DNA of 64,000 bases from assembly GCA_902622515.1 (NCBI GenBank), contig CACNQE010000004.1, forward strand, positions 120,642 through 184,641. The letters are read 5' to 3'. Below the pieces are notes generated by a model, which ran no database searches, was not told where the DNA came from, and saw only the letters and a program-made list of their open reading frames with translations. Source of the stretch: an uncultured SAR116 cluster alpha proteobacterium (GTDB lineage Bacteria > Pseudomonadota > Alphaproteobacteria > Puniceispirillales > Puniceispirillaceae). This document shows positions 9,506 through 17,980 of the stretch, piece after piece. The translations under genes and the position numbers were made by a program. Position 1 is the first letter of the stretch, and every line of letters begins with the position of its first letter.

Positions 9506-11190
9506 CATTAGATAATATCAAAAAAATGGAGAAGCTTTCTGTTGCACTTGCACAACTTAATCCGCATCTTGGCAATGTACATTCAAATACTGAAAAACTA
9601 ATCTCAGCACATAAAAAAGCTACTAAAATGGGTGCTGATGTTATTATTACTCCAGAAATGTTCCTTGCGGGATATCCATGTGATGATTTGGTATATCGTG
9701 ATGATTTTATTGCTGAGATTGAAGCTTCATTGAATGAACTAGCAAAACTTACAAATGACGGAAAGGCTGCAATTATTGTTGGCGCACCTAGAAAGAACGA
9801 CGGTGTTCTGTTTAATTCTCTTTTTGTATTAGATGACGGAAAAATAATTCATCATTATGATAAAATTAATTTGCCAAATTATGGTGTTTTTGATGAAAAA
9901 CGCAATTTTAAGTCCGGATATAGTACTGGTCCGATTTCTCTAAGAGGTTGGCGCCTCGGTCTAGCAATTTGCGAGGATATCTGGACCCCTGATATTTGTG
10001 AGACATTGCAGGAGGCTGGTGCACAATTAATTATTTCATTAAATGCAAGCCCATTTGAAATTGGCAAACAAGATAAAAGAATGGCGACGGCAATCGCCAG
10101 AATGAGTGAGACAAATTTGCCAATAATCTACTTGAATATGGTAGGTGGACAGGATGAAGTAGTTTTCGATGGTAATTCTTTTGCCCTTAATTTAGGAGGT
10201 GAGCTCGCGTCTCATCTTCCAAGTTTTTCAGAAACAGTGTCTGCAGTCACAGTAGAGGTTAAGCCTTCTGGAGTAAGGATGATAGGCCAGATCTGCAAAC
10301 CAGAGGAAGGTCTTGCCTCTTGCTATAATGCTCTTATGATTGGAATTAAGGATTATGTTGAAAAGAATAATTTTCCTGGTGTTGTTTTAGGCCTTTCAGG
10401 TGGAATTGACTCTGCGCTTGTCGCTGTACTAGCGGCTGATGCTCTTGGTGCTGATAAAGTTGATACTATTATGATGCCTTCTGAGTACACGGCAGATATT
10501 AGCCTTAATGATGCAGAATTACTCTCAGAAAACCTGGGTATTAGCCATAAAACCATTTCAATAGCTGATGCGATGTCGCAATTTAATATTATGTTAGAGC
10601 CTTATTTTAAAAATACAGATGCTGGTATAGCAGAAGAAAATATTCAATCTAGACTTCGTGGGCTAACGCTTATGGCTTATTCAAATAAGTTTGGTTCGAT
10701 GGTACTAGCTACTGGTAATAAATCTGAATATGCTGCTGGCTATGCAACGTTATATGGGGATATGTGTGGTGGGTATGCACCAATTAAAGATGTTTGGAAA
10801 ACCACCGTATTTGAACTTTGCAAATGGCGCAACAATAATATACCACGATTGTCACCTATCAAAAAAGATAGAGTTATACCGGAGCGTATAATCACCAGGC
10901 CGCCATCAGCAGAATTAAGGCCAGACCAGCAAGACACAGATAGTCTTCCAGAATATCACATACTAGATCCTATTCTTGTTGCTTTAACAGAGGAAATGGC
11001 TGATATAAAAACAATTATATCAAGAGGATTTGACAGGGAAGTTGTTGAAAAAGCTAGTCAATTATTGTTTAGAGCTGAATACAAACGCTTTCAAGCCGCG
11101 CCAGGTCCCAAAATTACAAGTAGGGCATTTGGTAGAGATAGACGATTACCTCTTACTTCGGGTTTTAGACCTGCATATCATAATAGGTAG
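9502..11190 (+). CDS. nadE: Glutamine-dependent NAD+ synthetase
   Basis: Final step of NAD synthesis, amidating nicotinate adenine dinucleotide with glutamine-derived ammonia. Residues about 11-270 are a nitrilase-type glutaminase with the triad Glu52, Lys121 and Cys157 (AICEDIW). Residues about 275-562 are the ATP pyrophosphatase synthetase domain with the P-loop SGGIDS at 299-304 and the ATGNKSEYAAGYATLYGD segment. Length (562) is normal for the two-domain form. The start overlaps the stop of the nicotinate phosphoribosyltransferase gene. The pairing completes a salvage route from nicotinate except for the NadD adenylyltransferase, which is not in this window. Confidence 0.96.
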   Translation: MTLDNIKKMEKLSVALAQLNPHLGNVHSNTEKLISAHKKATKMGADVIITPEMFLAGYPCDDLVYRDDFIAEIEASLNELAKLTNDGKAAIIVGAPRKNDGVLFNSLFVLDDGKIIHHYDKINLPNYGVFDEKRNFKSGYSTGPISLRGWRLGLAICEDIWTPDICETLQEAGAQLIISLNASPFEIGKQDKRMATAIARMSETNLPIIYLNMVGGQDEVVFDGNSFALNLGGELASHLPSFSETVSAVTVEVKPSGVRMIGQICKPEEGLASCYNALMIGIKDYVEKNNFPGVVLGLSGGIDSALVAVLAADALGADKVDTIMMPSEYTADISLNDAELLSENLGISHKTISIADAMSQFNIMLEPYFKNTDAGIAEENIQSRLRGLTLMAYSNKFGSMVLATGNKSEYAAGYATLYGDMCGGYAPIKDVWKTTVFELCKWRNNNIPRLSPIKKDRVIPERIITRPPSAELRPDQQDTDSLPEYHILDPILVALTEEMADIKTIISRGFDREVVEKASQLLFRAEYKRFQAAPGPKITSRAFGRDRRLPLTSGFRPAYHNR

Positions 11191-11200
11191 GATTACACAT

Positions 11201-12544
11201 ATGACATTGCCAAAGGTTAGATTTGCGCCAAGTCCAACAGGATATTTGCATGTAGGGAATCTTAGAACAGCGCTGGTGAATTTTCTTTATGCAAAAAAGG
11301 TCGGTGGTCATTTCATGCTTAGAATCGATGATACTGACAAACAGCGCTCATCGTTAAAATTTGAAGAGTCAATTAGAGATGACTTGAATTGGATCGGCAT
11401 TAAATGGGAAAGTGAAGACAGACAATCAGAGAGAATAGATACTTATAATGAGGCTTTAGAAAGGCTGATTCAAAGTGGTCGTGCTTATCCATGTTATGAA
11501 ACGCAAGAAGAGTTAGGTTTAAAGAGAAAAGCATTGCTAATGTCTGGGAAGCCTCCCGTTTATGATCGAACTTCACTTCGCTTAACGGAGGCCCAAAAAA
11601 AAGCTTATAAAGAGCAGAATATTATGCCTCATTATCGATTTTTACTTAATGATGAGGAGGTAAAATGGGTGGACCTTGTTAGGGGCGAGTCCAGCATTCA
11701 CATGTCAAGCCTCTCTGACCCTGTGCTACTTCGGGCTGATGGGAGAGTAATTTACACACTTGCCTCAGTTGTTGATGATATTGATCATGGTATTACAACA
11801 ATTTTAAGAGGTGAAGATCACGTTACGAACTCTGCGGCTCAAATCCAACTTTTTGAAGCATTAGGAGCTGAGCCGCCAGACTTTGGACATATGGCCTTAT
11901 TAGCTGGAGCAGAAGGGGAGGGTTTGTCAAAAAGACTAGGCAGTCTTTCTATAGGACAGTTGCGTGAAGAGGGATTTGAGCCATTAGCAATAGCTGCCCT
12001 ATTAGCGAGAATTGGCACCTCTGACCCGATTGAAGCATTTTCAACATTTGATGAGATTATAGAACAATTCTCAATAAAAAAATTTAGTCGCTCAACCGCG
12101 AAATTTGATCCATCAGAGCTTAGTTTAATCAATACAAAAACACTTCAGCTTTTAACTTTTAATGAGCTTAGCGATAGATTTTCTCTTGAAGGTGTTCCCG
12201 AAATTGATGAGGCATTTTGGGAAGCTATTAAAGGAAATATTTTTTATTTTTCTGATATTAAGTTTTGGTGGCAATTATGTCACAGTGAAATAAAGCCTAT
12301 AATCAAGGATAAAGAATTATGTCAATTGGCCATTAAAAGTATGCCGGAAGGTGAATTGACGGCAGAAACTTGGAATAGCTGGGTTGCATTAATATCAGAG
12401 AAATCTGGTAAAAAAGGTAAATCTTTATTCCAACCCATTCGGCTAGCTTTAACAGGTAAAACACAAGGACCTGAGGTAAAAAATCTACTTAAGTATATGG
12501 GTAGGGAACGCGTTCGAAAACGTTTATCGGGAATAACGGCATGA
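11201..12544 (+). CDS. gltX: Glutamate--tRNA ligase
   Basis: Class I aminoacyl-tRNA synthetase. The open frame extends upstream to 11030 inside nadE, but homology starts at the ATG at 11201 (MTLPKVRFAPSPTGYLHVGN), which has TAGGATT about 8 bases before it. The HIGH-equivalent HVGN is at residues 17-20 and the KMSKS-equivalent LSKR lies near residue 243 followed by LGSLSI, the variant seen in one of the two GluRS types of Alphaproteobacteria. That class usually carries two copies, one charging tRNA-Gln with glutamate for later amidation; I cannot tell which role this copy has. Its stop overlaps the cysS start (ATGA). Confidence 0.94.
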   Translation: MTLPKVRFAPSPTGYLHVGNLRTALVNFLYAKKVGGHFMLRIDDTDKQRSSLKFEESIRDDLNWIGIKWESEDRQSERIDTYNEALERLIQSGRAYPCYETQEELGLKRKALLMSGKPPVYDRTSLRLTEAQKKAYKEQNIMPHYRFLLNDEEVKWVDLVRGESSIHMSSLSDPVLLRADGRVIYTLASVVDDIDHGITTILRGEDHVTNSAAQIQLFEALGAEPPDFGHMALLAGAEGEGLSKRLGSLSIGQLREEGFEPLAIAALLARIGTSDPIEAFSTFDEIIEQFSIKKFSRSTAKFDPSELSLINTKTLQLLTFNELSDRFSLEGVPEIDEAFWEAIKGNIFYFSDIKFWWQLCHSEIKPIIKDKELCQLAIKSMPEGELTAETWNSWVALISEKSGKKGKSLFQPIRLALTGKTQGPEVKNLLKYMGRERVRKRLSGITA

Positions 12545-13890
12545 GTGGTTTGCGGCTCTTCAATACACTTGCGAAAGAAAAAGAACCCTTTACTCCTCTA
12601 AGCATAAATCATGTAGGAATTTATGCTTGCGGGCCTACTGTTTATGACAGAATACACGTAGGTAATGCAAGACCTCTTGTCCTTTTTGATATACTCGTAA
12701 AGTTGCTTCGTTACCATTATAAGGACGTAACTTATGTTAGAAACATCACTGATGTTGATGATAAAATAAACAAAAGAGCGATGGAACTTGGGATGTCTAT
12801 CAATAGCCTCTGCGAAACGACTATTAATGATTTCCATGATGACTGCGTAGCCCTAAATGTTTCTTCTCCAGACGTGGAACCAAGAGCTACTGAGCATATT
12901 TCTGAAATGATAGAGATAATTGAAACATTGCTCGCACGCGAGCATGCCTATGAGACATCAGGTCACGTGCTATTTTCTGTTTTAACAATGCCGGAATATG
13001 GTAAATTATCTGGTAGAAGCATGCATGAAATGATAGCCGGTGCCCGAGTTGACATTGCTCCCTATAAAAAAGATCCTGCTGATTTTGTGTTATGGAAGCC
13101 ATCAACTCCAGAGCAACCAGGTTGGGATAGTCCGTTTGGGAGAGGAAGGCCGGGATGGCATATTGAATGTTCTGCAATGGCAAAAAAATATTTAGGTGAA
13201 GAATTTGATATCCATGCTGGGGGTCTAGACTTGATTTTTCCTCATCATGAAAATGAAATTGCCCAATCCTGTTGTGCACATAATACTCAATATATGGCGC
13301 GATATTGGATTCATAATGGATATGTAACTGTAAATGGCGAGAAAATGTCTAAATCTGCGGGCAATTTCACTACCGTGTCGGACGCACTTACTAAACATCG
13401 GGGGGAAGCTATTCGCTATGCATTAATGGCTGCTCATTATCGAGCGCCACTTGATTATTCTGATGTTCAGGTTTCAGAGTCAAAATTGGCATTGGATAGG
13501 CTTTATAGAGTAGCTGGAGATGCGAGCCCATCATTACCTCCATCTGAGTTTATTGAAATTCTAGACGATGACTTAAATACTCCAAAGGCCCTTGCATTCC
13601 TACATCAAAAAGTCAAAGACTTTAATAAAGGTGAAAAACAAGTAGCAGGTGAAATAAAGGCGTGCACAGAGTTACTAGGGCTTCTTAAATATTCATCGAA
13701 AGAATGGTTTCAATCAGAAGCATATAAAAATGAGCTTTCCAGCTTAGAGATTGAACAACAAATCGAAGAGCGCAGAATTGCCCGTATTAATAAAGATTTT
13801 TTAAAAGCAGATGATATTAGGCAAAAGCTTGCTTCGAGTGGTATTGAGCTATTTGATAATTCAGATGGTACAAGTTGGAGAAGGAAATAA
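12541..13890 (+). CDS. cysS: Cysteine--tRNA ligase
   Basis: Class I synthetase charging tRNA-Cys. Zinc-ligand Cys30 and the HIGH-type motif HVGN at 39-42 are in YACGPTVYDRIHVGNARP. The second zinc site lies in GWHIECSAMA and IHAGGLDLIFPHHENEIAQ, and KMSKS is at 268-272. The 449-residue length is normal. It begins four bases inside the gltX stop, and the pair appears to be the end of the forward run that starts at the DAHP synthase gene; a good promoter sequence for the next gene follows. Confidence 0.96.
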   Translation: MSGLRLFNTLAKEKEPFTPLSINHVGIYACGPTVYDRIHVGNARPLVLFDILVKLLRYHYKDVTYVRNITDVDDKINKRAMELGMSINSLCETTINDFHDDCVALNVSSPDVEPRATEHISEMIEIIETLLAREHAYETSGHVLFSVLTMPEYGKLSGRSMHEMIAGARVDIAPYKKDPADFVLWKPSTPEQPGWDSPFGRGRPGWHIECSAMAKKYLGEEFDIHAGGLDLIFPHHENEIAQSCCAHNTQYMARYWIHNGYVTVNGEKMSKSAGNFTTVSDALTKHRGEAIRYALMAAHYRAPLDYSDVQVSESKLALDRLYRVAGDASPSLPPSEFIEILDDDLNTPKALAFLHQKVKDFNKGEKQVAGEIKACTELLGLLKYSSKEWFQSEAYKNELSSLEIEQQIEERRIARINKDFLKADDIRQKLASSGIELFDNSDGTSWRRK

Positions 13891-13920
13891 AATGAAAAGA
13901 CTACAGTTTTGTGAGGATTT

Positions 13921-13949
13921 TTGACAGGAGTTACTTTATTTATTATGAC
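13921..13949 (+). promoter_or_regulatory. Candidate sigma-70 promoter for the citramalate synthase gene
   Basis: TTGACA (13921-13926) matches the -35 consensus exactly. TATGAC (13944-13949) 17 bases downstream is a four-of-six match to the -10 element. The predicted transcript would begin near 13956, about 25 bases before the chosen start codon. A second TTGACA at 13961 is probably chance. This is sequence inspection only. Confidence 0.4.
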
Positions 13950-13981
13950 AGTTCTCTGGATTGACAAGAAAGATGAATGCG

Positions 13982-15592
13982 ATGAGTGATAATCACATCT
14001 GGCTTTTTGACACTACGCTTCGTGATGGTGGTCAGACACGAGGCGTTGATTTTAGTGTTTCAGATAAAATTGCAATTAGTCAGGCATTAGATGAGTTCGG
14101 TATTGACTATGTGGAGGCAGGATGGCCAGGGGCAAACCCAACAGATGATAAGTTTTTTGAAAAGCCACCAATATTAAAAAAATCTTCCTTAGTCGCCTTT
14201 GGTATGACAAGAAGGGGTGGTAGATCAACCGAAAATGATCCTGGCTTCAATGCAATAATTAATGCGCAGACGGATGCAACTTGTTTGGTTGGAAAAACAT
14301 GGGATTTTCACGTAAACACCGCTTTAAACATCTCAATGGATGAAAATTTAAAAATGATAAAAGAGTCACTTCAAGCAACCAGTGCTCGGGGTAGAGAGCC
14401 AATGTTTGACTGTGAACATTATTTTGATGGATTTAAAGCAAACTCTGATTTTGCTTTGGAATGTGTTAAAGCTGCCTTTGACGGCGGTGCGCGTTGGATA
14501 ATCTTGTGTGATACAAATGGCGGCACGTTGACAGATGATGTATTTAAAATTGTTTCTAAGACAAAATCATTCTTTCCTGAAGCAAATATTGGGATTCATT
14601 GTCATAATGATATTGGGCTGGCGGTTGCAAATAGCATAGCTGCAATTAAGGCGGGCGCAAGACAGGTGCAAGGAACAATAAATGGCCTTGGAGAGCGCTG
14701 TGGAAACGCAGATCTTATTACGCTTATCCCAACATTGATGTTGAAACTTGGTTATAAGACCTCTATTCCAGAGGAAAAGATTTCAAAACTATTGAGCTTG
14801 TCTCGAATGATAGATGATAGGCTCAATCTTGTTCCTAACTCACATGCGCCATATGTAGGCTCAGCTGCATTTGCGCATAAAGGAGGACTTCATGCCTCAG
14901 CGGCTCAGAAAGACCCTAGAACCTACGAGCATATTCCTCCTGAGACAGTCGGAAACGAGCGCTCATTTGTTATTTCTGATCAAACAGGAAGATCAAATGT
15001 ACTAGCGCGCTTTTCAGAGGTTGGTATTGAAATTCCCGCAGATGACATCAGGATAGAAAAGCTAATTAGAGACATTAAAGAAAAAGAATATAATGGTTGG
15101 TCTTTTGACTCTGCTGAAGCTAGTTTCGAGTTACTAGCTAGAAAGGCATTAGGGCAAATTCCAGACTATTTTACGATTGGTCGTTTTAGGGTCACTGATG
15201 AAAGGCGATTTAATGCAAAAGGGGAATTGGTTGTTGAATCTGAGGCAACAGCAGCAATTACGATTGGTTCTCATACGCAGTATGAAGTTGAATATGGTAA
15301 TGGACCCGTCCATGCTATTGATAGGGCGATCCGTAAAGCATTAATTCAGTTCTATCCTTCACTTGGTGATGTTGATCTTATTGATTTTAAGGTGAGAATT
15401 CTTGAACCACATGCGGGCCAAAAAGGAACCGGAGCAGTCACCCGTGTTTTAATTGAGTTTAAGGATGAACATGATTTAATCTGGAGAACGGTTGGTGTTT
15501 CTACCAATATTATTGATGCATCTGTAATGGCTTTATCAGATGGAATGATATGGAAGTTAATGAATGACAGTGCAAACCATGCCTCAATCTAA
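13982..15592 (+). CDS. cimA: Citramalate synthase
   Basis: Condenses pyruvate and acetyl-CoA to (R)-citramalate, giving 2-oxobutyrate for isoleucine without threonine deaminase. It belongs to the LeuA/HMG-CoA lyase-like TIM-barrel family: DTTLRDGGQT at the N-terminus, metal-binding HCHNDIGLAVANS, and GTINGLGERCGNAD. The segment FAHKGGLHASA and the C-terminal regulatory LeuA dimer domain (about residues 390-530) are present. The DTTLRDG(A/G)QT and length of about 536 residues fit CimA rather than 2-isopropylmalate synthase. Starts at 13961 (TTG), 13973 and 13982 (ATG) are possible; MSDNHIWLFDTTLRDG at 13982 best matches the usual N-terminus. Confidence 0.9.
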   Translation: MSDNHIWLFDTTLRDGGQTRGVDFSVSDKIAISQALDEFGIDYVEAGWPGANPTDDKFFEKPPILKKSSLVAFGMTRRGGRSTENDPGFNAIINAQTDATCLVGKTWDFHVNTALNISMDENLKMIKESLQATSARGREPMFDCEHYFDGFKANSDFALECVKAAFDGGARWIILCDTNGGTLTDDVFKIVSKTKSFFPEANIGIHCHNDIGLAVANSIAAIKAGARQVQGTINGLGERCGNADLITLIPTLMLKLGYKTSIPEEKISKLLSLSRMIDDRLNLVPNSHAPYVGSAAFAHKGGLHASAAQKDPRTYEHIPPETVGNERSFVISDQTGRSNVLARFSEVGIEIPADDIRIEKLIRDIKEKEYNGWSFDSAEASFELLARKALGQIPDYFTIGRFRVTDERRFNAKGELVVESEATAAITIGSHTQYEVEYGNGPVHAIDRAIRKALIQFYPSLGDVDLIDFKVRILEPHAGQKGTGAVTRVLIEFKDEHDLIWRTVGVSTNIIDASVMALSDGMIWKLMNDSANHASI

Positions 15593-15655
15593 AACAGTCC
15601 TAACGTTTGTATTTTTAGATTGACTGAAAAATCTATATTAACTTGAAAGCGAATA

Positions 15656-16501
15656 ATGAATAAATCGCCCTTTTTGTCGCTCTTGCCCCCAGTTATAATT
15701 TTGTCTAATCCTCAATTAGGCGAGAATATCGGTGCCTCAGCGAGAGCAATGAAAAATTGTGGCTTTACTGACCTTAGGCTAGTAAATCCGCGTGACGGAT
15801 GGCCTAATTGTGATGCTGAACCAATGGCAACACATGCCGCAGATATCCTGAAGACTGCAACTGTATATAAGGACCTTGCTTCTTCCTGTTTTGATATCAC
15901 ACACCTATTTGCTACTACTGCGAGGCCCAGAGAGCTAAAAAAAACAGTTATCAATCCAAGAATGGCAGCTCAAAAATGTGTCGACTACTCCCTAAAAGAC
16001 ATCCTTTTTGAAGGAAATAAAAAAAAGTATCCAGCTGAAGCGAATGGAAACACTTATAAAGCTGCTTATTTATTTGGTTCAGAGAGGATGGGGCTGACCA
16101 ATGATGAAATTGTTTTTGCAGATTTTATAGTAGAAGCGAATTTAAATCCCGATAGCAATTCATTAAATCTTGCCCAAGCTGTGATGATAATGTGTTGGGA
16201 ATTTGTGATGATTGCCACGTCTCCTGAGGCTATAACCGAAACTCAAGAAGAAGTATTTCCGCAAGCGTTGTTGGAAGAAGTTAAGCAGAAAAATCTAAAG
16301 TCTGCTGCTACTATTGAAGAGCAGAAGTATTTTTTTGATAGATTTGAGATGCTTCTTGAAAATAAAGGTTTTTTTTCAGCTCAAGAAAAAGCACCTACGG
16401 TAAAACGCAACTTGAAAAACTTTTTTATCAAGGCTCGTTTTACAAAACAGGAGCTTTTGACATGGCATGGAATTTTGACATTATTTTTTAAGCAGAAATA
16501 G
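15656..16501 (+). CDS. trmJ: TrmJ-type tRNA (cytidine/uridine-32-2'-O)-methyltransferase
   Basis: SPOUT-family RNA methyltransferase. The N-terminal motif 1 (NPQLGENIGASARAMKNCG), the central FGSERMGLTNDE, and the knot motif NSLNLAQAVMIMCWE identify the TrmH/TrmJ branch with a deep trefoil knot binding S-adenosylmethionine. A helical C-terminal extension of about 90 residues is typical of TrmJ, which 2'-O-methylates position 32 of several tRNAs. Substrate assignment rests on family resemblance only. It lies between cimA and rpsD; a promoter-like sequence follows it, so rpsD is probably transcribed separately. Confidence 0.85.
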   Translation: MNKSPFLSLLPPVIILSNPQLGENIGASARAMKNCGFTDLRLVNPRDGWPNCDAEPMATHAADILKTATVYKDLASSCFDITHLFATTARPRELKKTVINPRMAAQKCVDYSLKDILFEGNKKKYPAEANGNTYKAAYLFGSERMGLTNDEIVFADFIVEANLNPDSNSLNLAQAVMIMCWEFVMIATSPEAITETQEEVFPQALLEEVKQKNLKSAATIEEQKYFFDRFEMLLENKGFFSAQEKAPTVKRNLKNFFIKARFTKQELLTWHGILTLFFKQK

Positions 16502-16510
16502 CTAATTTTC

Positions 16511-16638
16511 TTGACGTAATAGAATGATTTGTATATTCACTCCCCTATTCCTGGGAATGTTGGATGTACTCAAACTCGGTAGCATCCCGGCTTACAATAA
16601 AAAGCAATACCGGGACAAATAAATTAAAGGAAAATAAA
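16511..16638 (+). promoter_or_regulatory. Promoter and structured leader of rpsD
   Basis: TTGACG at 16511-16516 with TATATT at 16532-16537 (15-base spacer, short) or TATTCA at 16534 (17-base spacer) may be the rpsD promoter. The leader then holds an imperfect CACTCCC/GGGAATG hairpin (about 16538-16559). It also holds TCCCGG (16585-16590) pairing with CCGGGA (16610-16615), with GCTT/AAGC able to pair inside the loop. GC-rich arms stand out in this AT-rich spacer and sit 24 bases before the start codon. S4 is an autoregulator in other bacteria, so this may be its target; that is inference. Confidence 0.35.
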
Positions 16639-17268
16639 ATGGCTCCAAAAGTCGAACATAAGCGCCGCAACTCTAAGCACAAAATAGACCGTCGAATGGG
16701 CGTAAATATCTGGGGACGAACAAAATCTCCTCTGAATGCTCGCTCTTATGCTCCTGGTCAGCACGGTCAGCGGAGAAAAAAACCAACTGATTATGGCACC
16801 CAGTTGATGGCTAAGCAAAAATTAAAAGGCTATTATGGTAATATTGGTGAAAAGCAATTTAAGAAATATTATATCGAGGCAGCAAGACGTAAGGGGGATA
16901 CTGGTGAGAATCTAATAGGAATATTAGAGTCTCGTTTTGATGCCGTTCTTTATCGTTCAAAGCTCGCACCTACGGTGTTTGCGGCACGACAGTTCATAAA
17001 TCATGGGCATGTGTTTCTCAATGGAAAGCGTTGCAACATTGGCTCTGTCATGCTTCGTGCGGGAGATGAAATCCAGATTAAAGAAAAAGTTAAGGATATA
17101 CCACCTATTCTCGAGGCTATAGCATCAAATGAACGTGACGTTCCTGAATATTTAGAAGTGGATCACGATAAGCGTTCCGCAAAATACATTCGGGTACCAG
17201 CTTTTGATGAAGTGCCCTATCCAGTTATGATGGAACCAAATTTGGTTGTTGAATATTATTCACGATAG
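16639..17268 (+). CDS. rpsD: 30S ribosomal protein S4
   Basis: Primary 16S rRNA-binding protein that starts 30S assembly. The frame is open from 16564, but the true start is the ATG at 16639, after AAAGGA, giving the normal alphaproteobacterial N-terminus and 209 residues. The S4 RNA-binding domain covers about residues 98-160 ([35 protein letters not shown]). It is transcribed alone and ends in a strong terminator. Adjacency to the grxD-bolA-purL operon, convergent, is a gene order shared by other Alphaproteobacteria. Confidence 0.97.
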   Translation: MAPKVEHKRRNSKHKIDRRMGVNIWGRTKSPLNARSYAPGQHGQRRKKPTDYGTQLMAKQKLKGYYGNIGEKQFKKYYIEAARRKGDTGENLIGILESRFDAVLYRSKLAPTVFAARQFINHGHVFLNGKRCNIGSVMLRAGDEIQIKEKVKDIPPILEAIASNERDVPEYLEVDHDKRSAKYIRVPAFDEVPYPVMMEPNLVVEYYSR

Positions 17269-17290
17269 TAAACATCTTTATGTGTATTAT

Positions 17291-17318
17291 AAGGCGCCTT
17301 TATCACGGTGCCTTTTTT
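17291..17318 (+). terminator. Rho-independent terminator of rpsD
   Basis: AAGGCGCC (17291-17298) pairs with GGTGCCTT (17307-17314) with one G-U pair and an eight-base loop, followed by a T run. It lies 23 bases after the rpsD stop and before the end of the convergent grxD gene. Confidence 0.85.
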
Positions 17319-17342
17319 AATTACATTCATTTTTACAGCATA

Positions 17343-17687
17343 TTATTGTGGTGATACATTTATACCGTGGGTATTTAACATCTCCAATAATTCACCGGTC
17401 TCGTACATTTCCCTTACGATATCACAGCCACCCATGAATTCACCTTTAACATAAAGTTGAGGAATGGTTGGCCAGTCTGAGTAAACCTTAATTCCCTCTC
17501 TAATTTGTTCATCTTCAAGAACATTTATTCCTCTAAATTGCACGCCGATATGACTCAAAACTCCCACAACAGCCGCTGAAAATCCACACTGTGGCATTAC
17601 AGGTGTGCCCTTCATGAATAAAACAACATCTTGGCTATTAATTTCTGACTGAATCCGGTCTGATATATCAGGGTCAAGTGTACTCAT
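17343..17687 (-). CDS. grxD: Monothiol glutaredoxin, Grx4/GrxD type
   Basis: CGFS-type glutaredoxin that binds a [2Fe-2S] cluster with glutathione, often as a heterodimer with BolA, in iron-sulfur trafficking. The motif MKGTPVMPQCGFS places the cluster cysteine at residue 34 of the 114-residue form. The WPTIPQLYVKGEFMGGCDI segment is the glutathione-binding loop. I use the ATG at 17687; a GTG at 17699 would add four residues. It is the last gene of the purB-grxD operon, 18 bases after bolA. The bolA-grxD pairing is a known conserved partnership and supports a heterodimer here. Confidence 0.94.
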   Translation of the reverse strand: MSTLDPDISDRIQSEINSQDVVLFMKGTPVMPQCGFSAAVVGVLSHIGVQFRGINVLEDEQIREGIKVYSDWPTIPQLYVKGEFMGGCDIVREMYETGELLEMLNTHGINVSPQ

Positions 17688-17717
17688 TTTAATTCTCACT
17701 TTCTTATAATAAGTTTC

Positions 17718-17951
17718 TTATTTTGGTATTTTCGTTTGTAGTGCAAGAGCATGTAATTGGTCACCCATTCTACCATCTAAAGCTTGATACACCATCTGAT
17801 GTTGTTGAACACGTGTTTTTCCTGAAAAAAGCTCTGATTCGACAAAGCAGGAATAATGGTCTCCATCACCAGCCATGTCTTCAATTTTAACAACAGCATT
17901 TGGAAAGGCTTTTATAATTAATTCTTCGATTTCATGTGCCTGCATTGCCAT
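17718..17951 (-). CDS. BolA/IbaG family protein
   Basis: Small (77-residue) BolA-fold protein, the usual partner of CGFS glutaredoxins in [2Fe-2S] cluster handling. The sequence AFPNAVVKIEDMAGDGDHYSCFVESELFSGKTRVQQHQMVYQ shows the class II KH-like fold and the conserved histidine (in DGDHYS) that can supply a cluster ligand. The TRVQQHQMVYQAL helix is the family signature. It lies between purL (29 bases) and grxD (18 bases) on one strand. BolA proteins can affect transcription in enterobacteria, but the context favours iron-sulfur metabolism. Confidence 0.92.
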   Translation of the reverse strand: MAMQAHEIEELIIKAFPNAVVKIEDMAGDGDHYSCFVESELFSGKTRVQQHQMVYQALDGRMGDQLHALALQTKIPK

Positions 17952-17980
17952 TTTCTATCAAATTTCCTTTTTTTTTATGA

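Noticed and set aside
11030..11200. An N-terminal extension of GluRS within nadE suggested by the open frame.
   Set aside because: The extension matches no GluRS and lies in another frame of the conserved nadE coding end; the ATG at 11201 has its own ribosome-binding site.
13961..13966. Second TTGACA at 13961 as another cimA promoter.
   Set aside because: No -10 element follows at proper spacing before the start codon; it also overlaps a possible start codon region.
15617..15636. TAGATT-N8-AATCTA after cimA as a terminator.
   Set aside because: Short AT-only stem without a T run; too weak to call.
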